From Winogradskyella aurantiaca (GTDB lineage Bacteria; Bacteroidota; Bacteroidia; Flavobacteriales; Flavobacteriaceae): a DNA stretch of 64,000 bases. The stretch spans positions 248,001 to 312,000 of the forward strand of contig NZ_QKTV01000003.1 of assembly GCF_003362725.1 (NCBI RefSeq). The letters run 5' to 3'. Under the pieces are notes generated by a model, which was given only the letters and a program-made list of their open reading frames with translations, searched no databases and was not told the origin of the DNA. The position numbers were made by a program, and so were the translations under genes. Shown here one piece after another: positions 29,782 through 39,903 of this stretch. Within the stretch, counting starts at the first letter, position 1. Each line of letters opens with the position of its first letter.

Positions 29782-30525
29782 ATTAAAAGGCTTCTTTATA
29801 TTCTAGTTGCAATGACCTTTGTTACATCAAAAGCACAGGTCCTTAAAGGATATGTTTATGATGAGGAATCTGCAGTAAAACGAGTCTCCGTCATAAATCA
29901 AACTCAAAAAATTCTTGCGTTAACTGATGAGCGTGGTCAGTTTGAGATTAATGCCATGCTCTTTGACAGCATAGCTATTATATCCTCGTTTCATGAAATT
30001 GTGTCTTTCCGGGTGGACAGTTCCAGCCTTAGCTCAGTTCAGACTTATCACTTAAAGAGCAGCCTCAATCAACTAGATGAAGTTATTGTTACTGCCGATT
30101 CAAAAAAGAAATTTCGACTAAAAAAATTTAACGCATCCATTAGACAGCAAATACTGAATGACATTAAAAACAACCCAGGAAAATACTCAGTAAATTCAAG
30201 TCAGTACGGACTTGATTTAGTCCAACTTTTTGGGTTAATATCAAGCCTTTTCAAAAAGAAAAAAACTAAAGAATCTGTTGTTTATGCACAACCTTATGAT
30301 TTAGACAGTTTATTTAACAAAAGTCGATTTTTTAATCATAATTTACTGCACAGTGCCTTAGGAATTAAAGACGAACATGAATTCCTATTTTTTGAGTATT
30401 GTACTGCAAGAGGAATCTCTTCTTCACTACTAGATGATCGTTTGCAATTAGAGTTATTGGATTCATTAGTTATAAGAAGTAAGGAATTTAAGTCAATAGT
30501 TCAGAAATCAAAAAAAAATGATTGA
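29782..30525 (+). CDS. Exported CarboxypepD_reg-like domain protein with a likely ATT start
   Basis: The first ATG (29812) falls inside a signal peptide. Reading back in frame gives KRLLYILVAMTFVTSKAQ directly upstream, and the codon exactly where MKRLLY should begin is ATT at 29782; the frame closes at the TGA at 29755, and no ATG, GTG or TTG is available. From there 247 residues follow: signal peptide 1-19, a carboxypeptidase-regulatory-like beta domain (LKGYVYDEESAVKRVSVINQ, LTDERGQFEI, QLDEVIVTA), then a charged helical C-terminal part with KKKKTK and no membrane segment. Such proteins are periplasmic or outer-membrane associated. A single-base error in the start codon is the other explanation. 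Confidence 0.72.
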   Translation: MKRLLYILVAMTFVTSKAQVLKGYVYDEESAVKRVSVINQTQKILALTDERGQFEINAMLFDSIAIISSFHEIVSFRVDSSSLSSVQTYHLKSSLNQLDEVIVTADSKKKFRLKKFNASIRQQILNDIKNNPGKYSVNSSQYGLDLVQLFGLISSLFKKKKTKESVVYAQPYDLDSLFNKSRFFNHNLLHSALGIKDEHEFLFFEYCTARGISSSLLDDRLQLELLDSLVIRSKEFKSIVQKSKKND

Positions 30526-30575
30526 GGTACATACGCACTCAAATTCATTAAATGTTATATTTTTACCTACATCAG

Positions 30576-32162
30576 ATGAGACTATTGAAACGCTACTCCT
30601 TATACATTCTGGGAATACTAGTTTTGCTCTTTTGGAGCTCATGCCGTGAAGACTTTGTCTTTACACCTAGTACAGGTGAATTAGTTTTTGAAAGAGATAC
30701 TGTTTATTTGGATACGGTATTCACAAACATTGGTTCCAGCACTTACAACCTAAAAGTTTACAATCGCAGTAATTCAGACATTGTAATTCCCTCCATAAGA
30801 TTGGAAGAAGGCACTCAATCTTATTACCGATTGAACGTTGATGGATCTACTGGTTTAGACGGTGATCAGGAAGGTAAGATTTTTGAGAATGTAGAATTAT
30901 TAGCCAATGATAGTTTATTCATTTTTATAGAAACAACGGTCAATATCCAGGATCTTTCGCAGTCCGATACCCAATTTCTCTACACCGATAGAATTCTCTT
31001 TGATGCCGGTAATAATCAACAGGATGTGGACCTAGTCACTCTAGTAAAAGATGCGGTCTTTATATTCCCGGCTCGTGATCCTGAAACTGGAATCGTAGAA
31101 ACACTGAAATTTGACACCAACGGTGATGGTAATGACGAAGAAACCAATATACAGGGACGTTTTTTAAGTGATGCTGAATTAGTATTTACGAATGAAAAGC
31201 CTTATGTCATTTATGGCTACGCGGCCGTAGCGGAAAATAAAACGCTTGAAATGCAGCCAGGAGCGCGCGTACATTTTCATAGAGATTCTGGTATACTAGT
31301 GACCTCTGGAGGAAGCTTACATATTAATGGAGAGTTAAGTGATGATTCAGAAGCCTTGGAGAAAGAAGTCATTCTTCAAGGAGACCGACTGGAACCTTTT
31401 TTTGAAGATGTTCCTGGTCAATGGGGTACGATTTGGTTGTTTAATGAAAGTATCAACAACCAGATCAATTATGCCACGATTAAAAATGCTACAGCCGCAT
31501 TGCTAGTAGAAGGAAATGATCAGGACCTTAATGACAAATTGGTAATTACCAATAGTCAGATCTACAATTCAAGCGCCTTTGGTATTCTTGGTAGAGCAAC
31601 TTCCATTTCGGCCGAAAACCTGATCATCAATAGTTCTGGGCAATCGTCATTTGCAGGCATTGTAGGAGGACGCTATAACTTAACACATTGCACTATAGCC
31701 AACTATTGGTCCAATAGTTTCAGGGAGTTTCCTTCTTTACTATTTAATGATTTTATCCAGGTTGAGGACGCGAGTATTGTAACAAATCCGCTTTTAGCGC
31801 GGATCAACAATTGCATCGTTTATGGAAATGACAATCCAGAGTTCATACTCTCACAAGCGGGTGATGACTTTGATTTTAAATTCAGTCATTCGCTCTTACG
31901 ATTTAACAATGCAAATTTAGAAGGCACACCAAACTATATGTTTGATGATCCGGAAACTTATGATAACAATTCATTCAATCTTGACCCTGACTTCGAAAAT
32001 CCTTTTGCTAATATTCTGCGAATCGGTGAGGCTTCAGGAGCCAACGGGATAGGAAGTACGGAGTTCTCTAATCAGGTGCCATTTGATATTTCAAATACCC
32101 AACGCAGCACTGACCCCGACGCTGGAGCTTATGAAAGTGTAGACCTTGAGGGTGATAACTAA
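30576..32162 (+). CDS. Large lipoprotein with parallel beta-helix-like region (hypothetical)
   Basis: 528 residues. MRLLKRYSLYILGILVLLFW-SSC is a lipoprotein signal (cysteine about residue 23), so the start at 30576 is preferred over an ATG at 30552. Residues about 40-170 form a beta-sandwich-like domain (RDTVYLDTVFTNIGSSTYNL). From about 210 come repeating short strands with Asn ladders (PGARVHFHRDSGILVTSGGS, NYATIKNATAALLVEGND, AENLIINSSGQSSFAGIVGG), typical of right-handed beta-helices. It probably sits on the cell surface or in the periplasm. The family is conserved in Flavobacteriia but, as far as I know, uncharacterised. A terminator follows. Confidence 0.72.
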   Translation: MRLLKRYSLYILGILVLLFWSSCREDFVFTPSTGELVFERDTVYLDTVFTNIGSSTYNLKVYNRSNSDIVIPSIRLEEGTQSYYRLNVDGSTGLDGDQEGKIFENVELLANDSLFIFIETTVNIQDLSQSDTQFLYTDRILFDAGNNQQDVDLVTLVKDAVFIFPARDPETGIVETLKFDTNGDGNDEETNIQGRFLSDAELVFTNEKPYVIYGYAAVAENKTLEMQPGARVHFHRDSGILVTSGGSLHINGELSDDSEALEKEVILQGDRLEPFFEDVPGQWGTIWLFNESINNQINYATIKNATAALLVEGNDQDLNDKLVITNSQIYNSSAFGILGRATSISAENLIINSSGQSSFAGIVGGRYNLTHCTIANYWSNSFREFPSLLFNDFIQVEDASIVTNPLLARINNCIVYGNDNPEFILSQAGDDFDFKFSHSLLRFNNANLEGTPNYMFDDPETYDNNSFNLDPDFENPFANILRIGEASGANGIGSTEFSNQVPFDISNTQRSTDPDAGAYESVDLEGDN

Positions 32163-32190
32163 AAAAAGGATCCCATCTGGAATCCTTTTT
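32160..32190. terminator. Bidirectional terminator between the beta-helix lipoprotein and glyA
   Basis: AAAAAGGAT (32162-32170) pairs with ATCCTTTTT (32181-32189) around a 10-base loop. T-runs occur on both strands, so it fits both converging genes. Confidence 0.8.
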
Positions 32191-32211
32191 CTATTAAGCA
32201 AGTTGTAATTT

Positions 32212-33486
32212 TTAATACTGAAATAAGGGTCTGCCCGCCATCAACTCATTGACTTTGGTTGCCACTCCTTCAAGAACAGTTTCATCTTCATGGTTCGTGA
32301 TAACTTCATCAATAAGATCTACCACATAAGCCATATCATTTTCTTTTAGACCACGGGTGGTTATGGCCGGTGTTCCCACTCTAATCCCTGAAGTCACGAA
32401 TGGAGATTGTGTATCAAAGGGCACCATATTTTTATTAACCGTAATATCAGCTTTTACAAGTGCCTGCTCAGCATCCTTACCAGTAATATCTTTGTTTCTT
32501 AGGTCAATTAGCATCATATGGTTATCTGTACCTCCAGAAATTAAATGGTAGTCTTTTTTCACAAATGCCTTGGCCATAGCGTCAGCATTTTTCTTCACTT
32601 GTAAAATGTAATGCATAAACTCATCACCTAAGGCTTCTTCAAATGCAACAGCTTTAGCCGCAATTATATGCATCAATGGGCCTCCTTGATTGCCCGGAAA
32701 AATTCCAGAATCCAAAAGACCCGACATCTTTCTTAGGTTACCGTTCTTTAAACGCAATCCAAACGGATTCTCAAAATTCTCGCCCATCATGATAAGCCCA
32801 CCCCTGGGACCACGAAGTGTTTTATGGGTTGTTGTGGTAACAATATGACAATGGGGTAAGGGGTCATTCAAAATCCCCTTAGCAATGAGCCCAGATGGAT
32901 GTGAAATATCTGCTAGTAAAATAGCCTCAACATTATCAGCTACTTCTCTAAACTTCTTAAAATCAATATCTCTAGAATAAGCTGAAGCACCTGCAATGAT
33001 TAATTTAGGCTGTTCCTTTTCGGCCATATCTGCCAGCTGATCATAATCAATATAACCCGTATCTTTTTTAACACCATAAAAGGTAGGTCGGTACAAGCGT
33101 CCAGAGAAATTAACTGGTGAACCATGAGTTAAATGCCCACCATGGGACAAATCAAAACCTAATATGGTGTCACCCGGCTTTAAACAAGCATGAAAGACAG
33201 CAGTATTGGCCTGACTTCCTGAATGTGGTTGTACATTCGCATAGGCTGCACCAAATAATGTCTTTGCCCTTTCAATAGCGATGGTTTCAACCTCATCCAC
33301 CACTTCGCAACCACCATAATAACGCTTTCCTGGGTAGCCTTCAGCATATTTATTGGTAAGCACAGAACCTGTAGCCTCCATAACCTGAGGACTGGCAAAA
33401 TTCTCAGATGCAATTAATTCAATACCATTGATTTGACGTTCTTTTTCAGCATCAATCAGTTCAAAGATTTGTTCGTCTCTATGCAT
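32212..33486 (-). CDS. glyA: Serine hydroxymethyltransferase
   Basis: 424 residues, the normal GlyA length. It converts serine plus tetrahydrofolate to glycine plus 5,10-methylene-THF. Landmarks are [19 protein letters not shown], the [15 protein letters not shown] block, [12 protein letters not shown] (PLP-binding Asp and His) and the Schiff-base lysine K222 in [15 protein letters not shown]. The start is ATG 33486 ([16 protein letters not shown]). An upstream ATG at 33531 would add 15 residues, but the -7 promoter box at 33514-33521 lies inside that extension. It is divergent from fumarylacetoacetase across a short promoter region. Confidence 0.97.
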   Translation of the reverse strand: MHRDEQIFELIDAEKERQINGIELIASENFASPQVMEATGSVLTNKYAEGYPGKRYYGGCEVVDEVETIAIERAKTLFGAAYANVQPHSGSQANTAVFHACLKPGDTILGFDLSHGGHLTHGSPVNFSGRLYRPTFYGVKKDTGYIDYDQLADMAEKEQPKLIIAGASAYSRDIDFKKFREVADNVEAILLADISHPSGLIAKGILNDPLPHCHIVTTTTHKTLRGPRGGLIMMGENFENPFGLRLKNGNLRKMSGLLDSGIFPGNQGGPLMHIIAAKAVAFEEALGDEFMHYILQVKKNADAMAKAFVKKDYHLISGGTDNHMMLIDLRNKDITGKDAEQALVKADITVNKNMVPFDTQSPFVTSGIRVGTPAITTRGLKENDMAYVVDLIDEVITNHEDETVLEGVATKVNELMAGRPLFQY

Positions 33487-33513
33487 TCTATTTCCTAGAT
33501 TTTTAATGAAGTT

Positions 33514-33521
33514 CAAAAATA
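33514..33521 (-). promoter_or_regulatory. -7 box of glyA
   Basis: TATTTTTG on the minus strand is a perfect TAnnTTTG, 27 bp before the ATG at 33486. No clear TTG at -33. Its position excludes the longer GlyA start. Confidence 0.45.
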
Positions 33522-33554
33522 CTAAATCCATGAGTTTTGTATTGAAAAATTATG

Positions 33555-33562
33555 TAGGTTTG
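33555..33562 (+). promoter_or_regulatory. -7 box of the fumarylacetoacetase gene
   Basis: TAGGTTTG matches TAnnTTTG perfectly and lies 36 bp before the ATG at 33599. A TTTTG lies upstream but only 15 bp away, shorter than the usual 17-23, so support is partial. Confidence 0.4.
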
Positions 33563-33598
33563 AATAGAAATTATTAAACATTTAATCAACAAAGCCTT

Positions 33599-34891
33599 AT
33601 GCCGTTATCTGCTAACGACCCTAATAGAAGTTCATGGTTGTACGTGAATAAAAACTCGGACTTCCCAATTCAGAATATTCCATTTGGCGTCTTTTTAACT
33701 AAGGATGATATTATTACCATTGGAACCAGAATTGGTGACACCGCTATTGATCTTGGTGCCCTACACCAACTTGGCTATTTTGACGGCATTCCTTTAACCG
33801 ATGATATATTTCTACAAGACACGCTCAACGATTTTATAGCCGATGGAAGAAAAACCTGGAGACTAGTAAGGAATCGTATTGCAGAAATCTTTGATGCCGA
33901 CAATCCTGTACTCAAAAATAATACTGCTCATAAGGAGACCATCCTATTCCGTCTTGACGAAATTGAAATGAAACTTCCAATTTACATAGGTGATTATACT
34001 GATTTTTATGCTAGTAAAGAACATGCTACTAATGTTGGAAGCATGTTTAGGGACCCTGAAAATGCACTGATGCCCAATTGGGTACATATGCCTGTAGGTT
34101 ACCACGGTAGAAGTTCTTCCATTATCACAACACACACGCCAATTCACAGACCGCAAGGTCAAACCATGCCAGAGGGAGCAGAAAATCCTGTTTTTGGTCC
34201 ATCAAAATTGGTTGATTTTGAATTGGAAATGGCATTTATTACGACAGATGCAAATGATTTGGGCGAGCCCATACCAATTGAGGAGGCAGAAGAATACATC
34301 TTTGGCCTGGTACTTTTTAACGATTGGTCCGCTAGAGATATCCAAAAATGGGAATACGTTCCATTAGGACCTTTCTTGGGTAAAAGTTTTGCTTCAGCTA
34401 TGTCACCATGGATTGTAACTTTAGATGCCTTAGAACCATTTAGAGTAGAAAGCCCAAAGCAAAATCCACAACCACTCCCCTATTTAAGAACTAAGGGTAA
34501 ACACAGTTTCGACATTCAACTAGAAGTTGGCATAGTTCCTAAAGGATCCAAAGAAACAACCGTTTGCAAATCCAATTTCAAATACATGTATTGGAATATG
34601 GCGCAACAATTAGCACATCACACGGTTAATGGTTGCCCTGTAAATTCGGGTGATATGATGGGTTCTGGCACCATTTCTGGACCAACTGAAGATTCATATG
34701 GTTCCATGTTAGAATTAACTTGGAAAGGCAGTAAACCTATAGCGCTTAAGGATGGCTCAGAGCGTAAGTTTATTAACGATTACGACACTGTAGTAATGCG
34801 CGCCCATTGCGAAAACGATGATGTCCGTATTGGATTTGGTCAGGTAAAAACCCAGTTATTACCTGTGTTCAATCCAAAGAAGTCAAAGTAA
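33599..34891 (+). CDS. fahA: Fumarylacetoacetase
   Basis: 430 residues, matching the full-length eukaryote-like FAH (about 420). It hydrolyses fumarylacetoacetate to fumarate and acetoacetate, the last step of tyrosine degradation. Landmarks are the N-terminal SH3-like domain (NIPFGVFLTKDDIITIGTRI), the active-site region YTDFYASKEHATNVGSMFRD, the VGYHGRSSSI segment, a metal-binding Glu-rich stretch (LVDFELEMAFITT) and LVLFNDWSARDIQKWEYVPL. It is divergent from glyA and convergent with the acyl-CoA ligase. Other homogentisate-pathway genes are not in this window. Confidence 0.95.
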   Translation: MPLSANDPNRSSWLYVNKNSDFPIQNIPFGVFLTKDDIITIGTRIGDTAIDLGALHQLGYFDGIPLTDDIFLQDTLNDFIADGRKTWRLVRNRIAEIFDADNPVLKNNTAHKETILFRLDEIEMKLPIYIGDYTDFYASKEHATNVGSMFRDPENALMPNWVHMPVGYHGRSSSIITTHTPIHRPQGQTMPEGAENPVFGPSKLVDFELEMAFITTDANDLGEPIPIEEAEEYIFGLVLFNDWSARDIQKWEYVPLGPFLGKSFASAMSPWIVTLDALEPFRVESPKQNPQPLPYLRTKGKHSFDIQLEVGIVPKGSKETTVCKSNFKYMYWNMAQQLAHHTVNGCPVNSGDMMGSGTISGPTEDSYGSMLELTWKGSKPIALKDGSERKFINDYDTVVMRAHCENDDVRIGFGQVKTQLLPVFNPKKSK

Positions 34892-34892
34892 T

Positions 34893-36539
34893 TCATTCAA
34901 AGATTACCTTCTCATGGGTTGCAAACCAGGTTTTGTAATAAGGTTGGTGCAATTTTTCTATAGCATTTCTGCGAACTTTAAGGGATGGTGTTATAAGGCC
35001 GTTATCAATGGTCCAGGCCTCCTTCATAACGACAACCTTTTCCATTTTCTCATGTTTTTCAAACTTAGGATTCACTTCCTCTAGACTTGCTATTAAACTA
35101 TCAGAAAGTTCTTCTTTGGATTGACGCATTCCAACTTCAGATAAGGTGATCAAGGCAATGGGTTGCGGAATTCCAGTACCTACGACACAAATGGTTTCAA
35201 TTGCTTGATTTTTAGAAAGTTCTAATTCAAGATATGATGGGGATACATATTTACCTTTATCAGTCTTAAATTCATCTTTAGCTCTACCTATAATTGTTAA
35301 GTAACCATCATGGTCATATTCTCCTTTATCGCCTGTCTTAAAAAAGCCTTCAGAATCAAAAACCTCTTTTGTTTTTGCTTCGTTTTTATAATAGCCCTTA
35401 AACAAACAGTGGTTCTTGATTAAAATCTCTCCCTCGGGTGAGAACTTTATCTGTACCGTGTCATGGGCCCTACCAACGGTTCCTATTTTGTTAGCGTTAG
35501 GAAGATTAGCATGAGATATACAACAATCTTCGGTCATTCCATAAAGTTGCAGAATATGGATTCCAAGAGATTTATACCAATTAATTAATTCAACACTAAT
35601 GGGAGCAGCAGCCGATCCAATGATCTTAGCATTTCTTAGCCCGAGTTTATTTTGAAGCTTCTTTCTGACAATACCCTTTATTATAGGAACCTTTAAGAGA
35701 GTATCCAGTTTTTTTTGAGGCACCTTTTCCAATACCTTCTCCTGAAATTTGGCATAAATGCGCGGTACTCCAAAAAAGGCAGTGGGTTGCGCACGCTCTA
35801 AATCCTGCGCAAAGGTATCCAGTGATTCAGGATAAGTTATTTCAGCACCCGCAATAATAGACATGGTTTCCCCCAAACGCTCAGCCACATGAGCCATAGG
35901 CAAATATGAAAATAGTTTTGAGGTTTCATCTAATAGCATCATGGGCATTAAGCTTCGAGCACTTTCCATAAAGTTTCCCACCGTGTGCATCACCCCTTTA
36001 GGATCACCGGTTGTGCCAGAGGTGTATATAATGGTGTGTAAATCACCTAATTCAGATTCAAATATTTCTGAATTAGTAATGGCTTCTGTTGTATCTATAA
36101 TGGATTCCCAGGACGTTCCCTTATCTACTCCATAGAGCTCAACTCCAATTATGGAGAGGTCTTTCATCCCTTCATATTGACCGATAAAATCATCAAGTTT
36201 ACCAGCGATGATTGTTTTGGACTCACTATGCTTTAAAATATGTTTTATGGATTTGGCATCCAACGTGGGATAAATAGGTATGGAAATGTAACCGGCCATC
36301 ATAATGGCTAAATCAGCCATCACCCAATGCGCACAGTTTTTAGAAATTAAAGCAATATGACTTCGTTCTTCAAAGCCCAGGTGTTTTAGATAATGAGCCA
36401 TTCGCCTCGCCTGATTGCCTACATCTTTAAAAGAGAAGCGCAGCATTTTACCATCTATCGGTTGGTTGAGAAAAATGCGATCTGGTACTACTTGTTCCCA
36501 ATGCAGAAAGGCATCAAGAGGTGAGTTGAATTTAGCCAT
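34893..36539 (-). CDS. Long-chain acyl-CoA synthetase (AMP-forming)
   Basis: 548 residues of the ANL adenylate-forming superfamily, long-chain fatty-acid-CoA ligase type. The P-loop motif is TIIYTSGTTGDPKGVMHTVG (about 168-187). Further motifs are FSYLPMAHVAERLG, LQLYGMTEDCC (A5-like motif) and the FKTGDKGEYDHDGYLTIIGR hinge with the DEF lysine region (AKDEFKTDKGKYVSP). It activates fatty acids to acyl-CoA for beta-oxidation or lipid synthesis and is cytoplasmic or membrane-peripheral. It is followed on the minus strand by a 1-bp gap to the stop of the convergent fumarylacetoacetase gene. Confidence 0.92.
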   Translation of the reverse strand: MAKFNSPLDAFLHWEQVVPDRIFLNQPIDGKMLRFSFKDVGNQARRMAHYLKHLGFEERSHIALISKNCAHWVMADLAIMMAGYISIPIYPTLDAKSIKHILKHSESKTIIAGKLDDFIGQYEGMKDLSIIGVELYGVDKGTSWESIIDTTEAITNSEIFESELGDLHTIIYTSGTTGDPKGVMHTVGNFMESARSLMPMMLLDETSKLFSYLPMAHVAERLGETMSIIAGAEITYPESLDTFAQDLERAQPTAFFGVPRIYAKFQEKVLEKVPQKKLDTLLKVPIIKGIVRKKLQNKLGLRNAKIIGSAAAPISVELINWYKSLGIHILQLYGMTEDCCISHANLPNANKIGTVGRAHDTVQIKFSPEGEILIKNHCLFKGYYKNEAKTKEVFDSEGFFKTGDKGEYDHDGYLTIIGRAKDEFKTDKGKYVSPSYLELELSKNQAIETICVVGTGIPQPIALITLSEVGMRQSKEELSDSLIASLEEVNPKFEKHEKMEKVVVMKEAWTIDNGLITPSLKVRRNAIEKLHQPYYKTWFATHEKVIFE

Positions 36540-36579
36540 GTTAGTTAGATTTCTGTAAAAGATACTGAAAAACTAACAA

Positions 36580-36969
36580 TCAATTGTACTGAGCTAAGTT
36601 TAAACTATTAATGGCACCATGGCTTTCATTTACAACAGCAATGCCGTTTTTTATTATTAAAACCTGCGGGGATTGATGAAAAACTTGAAAACGTTTAGCC
36701 ACCAAATTAGATATAGATCTAAAACTAAGCAAATCCAAATAATAGAGATCCGCATGTAACCCACTTTCTGGGAATTGTGCCTGAAATTGGTTCAAAGTCA
36801 TTCTACTTATACCACACCTTGTGGAATGCTTAAATATAAGCTGTGGTTTTGTGTTCGAGTTTTCAACTAGGGTTTCCAATTGACTCTCGCTTGTGAGAGG
36901 AATCCAAGGAAGGTCTTCCTTGTTATTGGAATCGGAACTAGTTCCAAAAAGTGACTTAAATAGTCCCAT
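36580..36969 (-). CDS. ytxJ: Bacillithiol-system redox protein YtxJ
   Basis: 129 residues, thioredoxin fold. The diagnostic motif is LIFKHSTRCGISRMTLNQFQ, with a single catalytic Cys, as in monothiol bacilliredoxin YtxJ. The start MGLFKSLFG (36969) is typical of the family; an upstream ATG at 37014 would add 15 residues without conservation. YtxJ is proposed to reduce protein-bacillithiol mixed disulfides, so this organism probably makes bacillithiol. It lies upstream of the acyl-CoA ligase on the minus strand and is divergent from clpB. Confidence 0.9.
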   Translation of the reverse strand: MGLFKSLFGTSSDSNNKEDLPWIPLTSESQLETLVENSNTKPQLIFKHSTRCGISRMTLNQFQAQFPESGLHADLYYLDLLSFRSISNLVAKRFQVFHQSPQVLIIKNGIAVVNESHGAINSLNLAQYN

Positions 36970-37135
36970 AACAATTGTATTGCTTTTTAAGTTTTCTGAA
37001 CAGTCGTAAAACAATCTAGAGAATTACAAATGACTAAATGTCAGTTGTTTCTGGTTAAATTAAGACATTTTGTCTACCTCTGCCCGATGGTGTAATTATT
37101 GACTAAAGTTAAACGAACACAACAAGAAAATCGAT

Positions 37136-39742
37136 ATGAACTTTAATAATTATACAATTAAATCACAGGAGGTCATCCAGCAGGCACAGCAGTTGGCAAT
37201 GAGCTTCGAACATCAGCAAATTGGAATTGAGCATGTTTTAAAAGCCATTTTCAATGTAGATGAGACGGTGCTTCCGTTCTTATTAAAAAAACTGAACGTG
37301 AATGTCAAGTTGCTTGAGCAAGTATTAGATAAAGAATTACAAGGTATTCCAAAGGTTTCGGGAACAGATTTAATGCTTTCGAGAGAAGCTGGAAACGCTT
37401 TGAATGACGCCTCTGTCATTGCCAAAAAGATGAAGGATGATTTTGTGTCTATTGAGCATTTAATCATCGCTATTTTTAAATCTAAGAGCAAAGTTGCTCA
37501 GATACTAAAAGATCAAGGAGTGACGGAAAAAGCTCTCACAGCAGCTATTGAGGAATTGCGTAGAGGAGATCGGGTTACTTCTCAAAGTCAAGAAGAGACT
37601 TACAATTCCTTAAGTAAATATGCCAAAAACCTCAACCAGTTGGCAAGCGTTGGCAAATTAGACCCCGTCATTGGGCGTGATGAAGAAATCAGACGTATAC
37701 TTCAAATTCTGTCTCGTAGAACTAAGAATAATCCCATTCTAGTTGGTGAGCCTGGAACAGGTAAAACTGCCATCGCTGAAGGATTGGCACATAGGATAAT
37801 TGATGGCGATGTACCTGAAAATTTGAAGGACAAGCAAATATTTGCGCTTGATATGGGTGCGCTAATTGCTGGAGCTAAATACAAAGGTGAATTTGAAGAA
37901 CGGTTAAAGGCAGTGATTAAAGAGGTGACCACCTCTGAAGGTGATATTGTGCTGTTTATTGACGAAATTCACACCTTGGTTGGTGCTGGTGGTGGTCAAG
38001 GGGCTATGGATGCTGCTAACATTCTAAAACCCGCACTTGCCAGAGGAGAGTTAAGAGCAATTGGAGCCACAACTTTGGATGAATATCAAAAATATTTTGA
38101 GCAGGACAAAGCCTTAGAGCGTCGTTTCCAAAAAGTGACGGTTAATGAACCCGATACCGAAAGTGCTATTTCGATCCTTAGAGGTATCAAAGAAAAGTAC
38201 GAGACACATCACAAGGTTCGCATTAAAGATGAGGCCATTATTGGAGCGGTGGAATTATCCAACCGCTACATCACCAATAGATTTTTACCAGATAAAGCTA
38301 TTGACCTTATGGATGAAGCAGCTTCAAAACTCCGAATGGAAATAAATTCAAAACCTGAGGAATTAGATGTTCTGGATAGAAAGATCATGCAACTTGAAAT
38401 TGAACATGAGGCCATTAAGCGCGAAAAAGATGAAGCCAAATTAAAAACCTTAAAGTCTGAATTGGCTAATTTGAAAGAAGAACGCAATGTCATTAATGCC
38501 AAATGGAAGAGTGAAAAAGAGGTGGTCGACCAAATCCAAAATATCAAACAAGATATTGAGAACTACAAACTGGAGGCCGAACGTGCTGAACGTGAAGGAG
38601 ACTATGGAAAGGTAGCAGAAATCCGCTATGGGAAGGTAAAGGATGCTACAGAACAATTAGAAACTTATCAAAAGCAGTTGGCTGAGCAGCAAGAGAACGC
38701 TCTAATCAAAGAGGAGGTGACTTATGAAGATATTGCCGATGTAGTTGCTAAATGGACAGGTATCCCTGTCACCAAAATGATTCAGAGCGAACGTGAAAAA
38801 CTATTGAAGCTTGAAGATGAATTACACAAACGTGTGGTTGGACAAGAAGAAGCCATAGTTGCGGTGAGTGATGCAGTAAGACGATCACGAGCAGGGCTTC
38901 AAAACCCTCAAAAACCCATTGGAACTTTCCTATTCCTTGGAACTACTGGTGTTGGTAAAACTGAATTAGCTAAAGCACTTGCAGAATACCTATTTGATGA
39001 TGAGGCTGCCATGACGAGAATAGACATGAGTGAATACCAAGAACGTCATTCTGTAAGTCGACTAGTTGGAGCACCTCCAGGGTACGTAGGCTATGATGAA
39101 GGAGGGCAACTGACCGAGGCAGTTAGACGTAAACCGTATTCAGTTGTATTGTTGGATGAAATTGAAAAAGCACATCCCGATACCTTTAATATACTATTAC
39201 AGGTACTTGATGAAGGTAGATTAACAGACAATAAAGGACGAGTTGCCGATTTCAAAAACACTATAATCATTATGACATCAAATATGGGAAGTCAATTGAT
39301 TCAAGAACGTTTTGAAGCGACAAAGGACATTGATTCTGCCATGGAGGCTGCAAAAACAGATGTGCTCGGAATCTTAAAACAAAGTGTAAGACCTGAGTTT
39401 TTGAACAGAATTGATGATACCATTATGTTCACACCTTTAACTAAGCAGAACATTATTGAAATTGTAGATCTACAATTGAAGTCTGTGACCAAAATGATCG
39501 CGCAGCAAGGTATTACATTCGATGCTACTCAAGAAGCCAAGGCTTATTTAGCAGAGAAAGGATATAATCCAGAATATGGAGCACGCCCTGTAAAGCGAGT
39601 AATCCAAAAGGAAGTACTCAACCAGTTAAGCAAAGAGATTCTATCTGGAAAAGTAACTACAGATAGTATCATTCTACTGGATGAGTTTGATGATAACTTG
39701 GTTTTTAGGAATCAAGGAGATTTAGTTACAGAAGAATTTTAA
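37136..39742 (+). CDS. clpB: ATP-dependent disaggregase ClpB
   Basis: 868 residues, full length. Domain order: N-terminal Clp repeat (1-145), AAA+ module 1 with Walker A GEPGTGKT (about 204-211), Walker [11 protein letters not shown], the coiled-coil M-domain (about 400-530, rich in [16 protein letters not shown]-like heptads), AAA+ module 2 with GTTGVGKT (about 602-609) and [11 protein letters not shown], then the C-terminal domain. The M-domain distinguishes it from ClpA and ClpC. With DnaK it dissolves aggregated proteins after heat stress. Upstream, TTG (37070-37072) and a weak -7-like AATTATTG are 21 bp apart. Confidence 0.96.
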   Translation: MNFNNYTIKSQEVIQQAQQLAMSFEHQQIGIEHVLKAIFNVDETVLPFLLKKLNVNVKLLEQVLDKELQGIPKVSGTDLMLSREAGNALNDASVIAKKMKDDFVSIEHLIIAIFKSKSKVAQILKDQGVTEKALTAAIEELRRGDRVTSQSQEETYNSLSKYAKNLNQLASVGKLDPVIGRDEEIRRILQILSRRTKNNPILVGEPGTGKTAIAEGLAHRIIDGDVPENLKDKQIFALDMGALIAGAKYKGEFEERLKAVIKEVTTSEGDIVLFIDEIHTLVGAGGGQGAMDAANILKPALARGELRAIGATTLDEYQKYFEQDKALERRFQKVTVNEPDTESAISILRGIKEKYETHHKVRIKDEAIIGAVELSNRYITNRFLPDKAIDLMDEAASKLRMEINSKPEELDVLDRKIMQLEIEHEAIKREKDEAKLKTLKSELANLKEERNVINAKWKSEKEVVDQIQNIKQDIENYKLEAERAEREGDYGKVAEIRYGKVKDATEQLETYQKQLAEQQENALIKEEVTYEDIADVVAKWTGIPVTKMIQSEREKLLKLEDELHKRVVGQEEAIVAVSDAVRRSRAGLQNPQKPIGTFLFLGTTGVGKTELAKALAEYLFDDEAAMTRIDMSEYQERHSVSRLVGAPPGYVGYDEGGQLTEAVRRKPYSVVLLDEIEKAHPDTFNILLQVLDEGRLTDNKGRVADFKNTIIIMTSNMGSQLIQERFEATKDIDSAMEAAKTDVLGILKQSVRPEFLNRIDDTIMFTPLTKQNIIEIVDLQLKSVTKMIAQQGITFDATQEAKAYLAEKGYNPEYGARPVKRVIQKEVLNQLSKEILSGKVTTDSIILLDEFDDNLVFRNQGDLVTEEF

Positions 39743-39794
39743 ATCTGCTGTAACAATATAGGCTAGAAATAGTCTTTATAATGATTGGTTGGTT

Positions 39795-39860
39795 AAAAGC
39801 AACGTAACTTTCATAAACCGTATAGCTACCGGTGGAAAGAAGCGTTGCTTTTCCTTTTTG
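39795..39860 (+). terminator. Nested stem-loop terminator after clpB
   Basis: Outer stem AAAAGCAACG/CGTTGCTTTT (39795-39804 with 39843-39852), middle stem CTTTC/GAAAG and inner stem ACCG/CGGT, followed by CCTTTTT. It is longer and more structured than a simple terminator, but position and T-run fit the end of clpB. Confidence 0.7.
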
Positions 39861-39903
39861 TAACAATTATTAAAGAAATGATACCAATAGCAAAAATATT
39901 ACT

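Noticed and set aside
33487-33531. A 15-residue N-terminal extension of GlyA
   Set aside because: The perfect -7 promoter box lies inside it, and homologs begin near MHRDEQIF.
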